A DNA stretch of 64,000 bases from an uncultured bacterium (GTDB taxonomy: Bacteria > Cyanobacteriota > Vampirovibrionia > Gastranaerophilales > Gastranaerophilaceae): positions 62,001-126,000 of the forward strand of contig CADAKY010000002.1 in NCBI GenBank assembly GCA_902788575.1, given 5' to 3'. Within the stretch, counting starts at the first letter, position 1, and every line of letters starts with the position of its first letter. The notes beneath the pieces are model-generated. The model made no database searches. It was given only the letters and a program-made list of their open reading frames with translations, and was not told the DNA's origin. Shown here one piece after another: positions 61,669 to 64,000 of the stretch. The position numbers and the translations under genes are program-made.

Positions 61669-63249
61669 TTATTTTTTCAGTCGGTTAAGCAATTCTTTGG
61701 CATAATCCATTTTGAACAGAATGTTTAATGCGGCATAAATTCCTGAAAGAGCGAGTATTACGATAACTATTTTTACTGCTTTGATGAGCGGTGATAATCC
61801 AAAAGCAAAGCATTTGCAAATGAACAGACCCGCAAAGAAAGTTAAAATACCGGCTAAAATCATTTTTCCGAAATTCTTAAACAGGGTTTTGTAGTCAAGT
61901 TTAATTTTTCTGAAAATAAACAATCCCAAGAATGTCGCATTGAATAACGTTACAAAAGACGTAGATAGAGTAATCCCTGCAATACCCATATTTAGCTTAA
62001 GTATCAAAAGCCAGTTTAATAATGCTTTCAGACCTATTGACGACATTGCGATAATAAACGGCGTTTTTGAATCGTTAAATGCATAATAAACTCTTGTTAT
62101 TGAATCTCTGAATACATAAGGAATTATTGAAAATGATAAGAAACACAAAGCTTCTGATACCATTACAACTGCGTTTGAGTTGAATGCTCCGCGCTCAAAG
62201 ATTAAAGAAATTCCGTCTTGTGCAAGCAGGAGAATGAAAATTATCATAGGAATTGCCGCAAAGAAAAGAACTCCGACTCCTTTGTTAAAATACGTTTTTA
62301 TGGATTCGTAATTTTTTTCTCCCGCAAGTCTGGAAAATATCGGGAACAGCGGAACCAAAAACGCTGTAACCAAAATTCCTACAGGGAATTGGAATATTCT
62401 GTTTGCAAATACTACAGAAGTCCATGCCCCTTCTACAAGGGTAGAAGCGAAAAACATATCTATATAAATGCTGATTTGACCTATTGTTGAGCTTAATATT
62501 GCAGGGAATAGCAGTTCACAAATATTTTTGAATTGTTCATTGTTTTTTATATCAAAATTAGGCTTAATTCGATATCCTATTTGTCTGAGTTTTGGGAACT
62601 GAATTGCAATCTGGCAAAGAGCGCCCAATGTTGTTGCAATTGCAAGTGCGTATCCTGATTTATCATTGTGTACAATTGAAATTACACCAATTACGACAAG
62701 ACTCAGAATCATAGGGGAAAGGTTTGGTAAAATGTACTGCTTGTGTACAATTAAAAGCCCGTAGTAAATTCCGATTATTCCGCCGATTAAAATTATCGGA
62801 GACATTATTTTAAAATGTGCTGTTGCAAGTGTTACCAATTCAGGTGAGCCCGCAGAAATAATCAGTCCCATAATTTTGTCTGCAAAAAAGAAACCCAAAA
62901 TTGCACATAGTGCAAAGAATACAAAAGCACACGTCAAAAATGTATTATAAAGTCGATTAACTTTGTCGTTAATTTCACCGTTTTCGCCCACAAGTTTTGA
63001 AAAAACCGCAACAGCCGCACTGTGAAAGGGCCCGCCGACTCCGCCTAAAATTATTATTGCAAGTGATGGAATTTGTAAGGCATAAAAATATGCGTCAGAA
63101 ACAAGAGTCGCACCGTAAAAATTTGCTACCACCATATCTCGAATAAATCCGATAAGCTTGCTTGCAATCGTTACAAGAGCAATGAGCCAGGCTGCTTTCA
63201 AGACACCCGGAGTTTCATCTTTTATCGTTTTAGTATTCTGTTCTGACAT
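61669..63249 (-). CDS. murJ: Lipid II flippase MurJ (MviN)
   Basis: Moves lipid II across the inner membrane for peptidoglycan synthesis. The 526-residue protein has 14 predicted membrane helices, the N-terminal AALVTIASKLIGFIRDMVVA with the Arg typical of MurJ, and FGVGGPFHSAAVAVFS-like loop. The ATG at 63249 lies within the end of the upstream SpoIID gene (20-nt overlap); an earlier TTG at 63258 is possible. No ribosome binding site is visible, so coupling is likely. Confidence 0.93.
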   Translation of the reverse strand: MSEQNTKTIKDETPGVLKAAWLIALVTIASKLIGFIRDMVVANFYGATLVSDAYFYALQIPSLAIIILGGVGGPFHSAAVAVFSKLVGENGEINDKVNRLYNTFLTCAFVFFALCAILGFFFADKIMGLIISAGSPELVTLATAHFKIMSPIILIGGIIGIYYGLLIVHKQYILPNLSPMILSLVVIGVISIVHNDKSGYALAIATTLGALCQIAIQFPKLRQIGYRIKPNFDIKNNEQFKNICELLFPAILSSTIGQISIYIDMFFASTLVEGAWTSVVFANRIFQFPVGILVTAFLVPLFPIFSRLAGEKNYESIKTYFNKGVGVLFFAAIPMIIFILLLAQDGISLIFERGAFNSNAVVMVSEALCFLSFSIIPYVFRDSITRVYYAFNDSKTPFIIAMSSIGLKALLNWLLILKLNMGIAGITLSTSFVTLFNATFLGLFIFRKIKLDYKTLFKNFGKMILAGILTFFAGLFICKCFAFGLSPLIKAVKIVIVILALSGIYAALNILFKMDYAKELLNRLKK

Positions 63250-64000
63250 ATTTTTCAACCAATTCTACATACAAAGTTATCGAACGTCCCAGGGACGGTG
63301 CATAATATACTATTGTGTTTTCACCGTCATCAATATATCTTGAAATATCTATTTTACATTCCTTTTGGAATAAAGTTTTTGTAATCGGAAATTCATGGTT
63401 TCTGCCGTTAATCATAACTGCAATTTTTCCTGCGGAAGTATCCGTTACAACTATTTGCGCTCTTCCTATAGGCGCCCAGAAAGTTTGCTTTATGTCTTCT
63501 CCCGAAACGGTTACAGGAACAGTACCAAGATTTATTCCTTTATAATAGTGTCTGAGTATATTGTAATAATCCTGTCCGAGTTTTGTTGCCATATATCCGG
63601 CTCCAAACTGGCTCATTCCGACGCCGTGACCAAATCCTCCGCCTTTTGCAATAACTTTGACAACATTTCCGTAATTGTCAATTGATACTATGAAGAATAC
63701 ATTTGCACTTGGAAGTGAAATCCCGTCTTTTTGGAATACTCTTCTTATAACAAGTTCTTTTGAAATTTTGTAACAACCGCGTGAAGTCTGAATCTCAACC
63801 TCCATAGCTTTTCCTGACAGCCCGCGTTTCATAACCGTTATACCTTTAAGCTTTCCGATTTCATCCCCCTGTTTAAATGCCGGAAATACATATCCGGTTT
63901 TTGATTGTGCCGGTATAGTTTTTGTAAGAACTTCTTCCAGCTCTTTTCCGCTCCACTCTTTTGTCCATCTGTAATAAGGAGAATCTATGTCAAAAGAAGG
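63230..64000 (-). CDS. SpoIID/LytB-domain protein, 5' end off the window
   Basis: Lytic transglycosylase-type or amidase-enhancer domain acting on peptidoglycan. The frame is open to the right edge, so the N-terminus is missing; visible residues run from PSFDIDSPYYRWTKEWSGKELEEVL to VEKYVRTEY. The hallmark GGGFGHGVGMSQFGA is present, followed by YYNILRHYYKGINL. Overlaps murJ by 20 nt, a pairing that suggests shared cell-wall roles. An internal ATG at 63832 is not the start. Confidence 0.9.
   Translation of the reverse strand, partial: PSFDIDSPYYRWTKEWSGKELEEVLTKTIPAQSKTGYVFPAFKQGDEIGKLKGITVMKRGLSGKAMEVEIQTSRGCYKISKELVIRRVFQKDGISLPSANVFFIVSIDNYGNVVKVIAKGGGFGHGVGMSQFGAGYMATKLGQDYYNILRHYYKGINLGTVPVTVSGEDIKQTFWAPIGRAQIVVTDTSAGKIAVMINGRNHEFPITKTLFQKECKIDISRYIDDGENTIVYYAPSLGRSITLYVELVEKYVRTEY

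Overview
The window reads as one AT-rich bacterial chromosome segment from a Gram-negative cell. LpxK and KdsC point to lipid A and Kdo, and MurJ and YbeY are standard bacterial genes. It also has a type IV-pilin-like protein, the flagellar export protein FlhB and a type A RNase P RNA. Many unrelated proteins begin with a short M-[K/R/N]-I leader that ends near F-K-G. From memory, this combination fits the gut-associated sister group of Cyanobacteria (Melainabacteria/Gastranaerophilales) best. That placement is inference; no 16S gene is present.

Layout. 1-5485: fatty-acid synthesis genes fabH (cut by the left edge), fabD, an unknown exported protein, fabG, acpP and fabF, interrupted by a non-coding hairpin-rich element (2423-2865). 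5512-16236: an accessory island, nearly all on the minus strand. It holds five consecutive AAA+-type proteins whose ATPase motifs decay step by step, two small HExxH metallopeptidase-like proteins, and unknown proteins, most with the same N-terminal leader. 16462-32319: mostly housekeeping genes: thioesterase, dgkA-ybeY-7TM HD hydrolase-cdd, ROK glucokinase, bioG-bioC, a soluble histidine kinase, a phosphohexomutase, an orphan ABC permease, aroA, flhB, clpP and a glutamate-cysteine ligase. 32376-47602: pilin-like protein, M23 peptidase, glgC, a large membrane protein carrying the leader, rnpB, lpxK, an M16 protease, nadA, a lipoyl/octanoyl transferase, kdsC, another HExxH protein and mnmG. 47689-52202: three glycosyltransferase genes of very AT-rich composition. 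52264-53852: an isolated rpsH-rplF-rplR ribosomal operon. 53853-55132: a gene-free stretch with a 593-bp element bounded by perfect 65-bp inverted repeats, then three long hairpins. 55133-64000: a 718-residue HExxH protein, panD with a small unlisted gene, a TetR-controlled redox operon, murJ and a SpoIID-like protein cut by the right edge.

Main points of interest. First, a shared non-hydrophobic N-terminal leader on about a dozen otherwise unrelated proteins, including a five-member AAA+ array with one intact member, two without an arginine finger and two pseudo-ATPases. Together with HExxH peptidase-like proteins this may be an undescribed membrane-linked or exported machine. Second, two copies of a mosaic element made of short perfect hairpins, one of which has changed on both arms together. 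Third, at least six genes have a -10 box only 6-7 nt before the ATG and no usable ribosome binding site, so they are probably translated from leaderless mRNA. Fourth, a truncated spc operon with GAGTGATT-type repeats between its genes.
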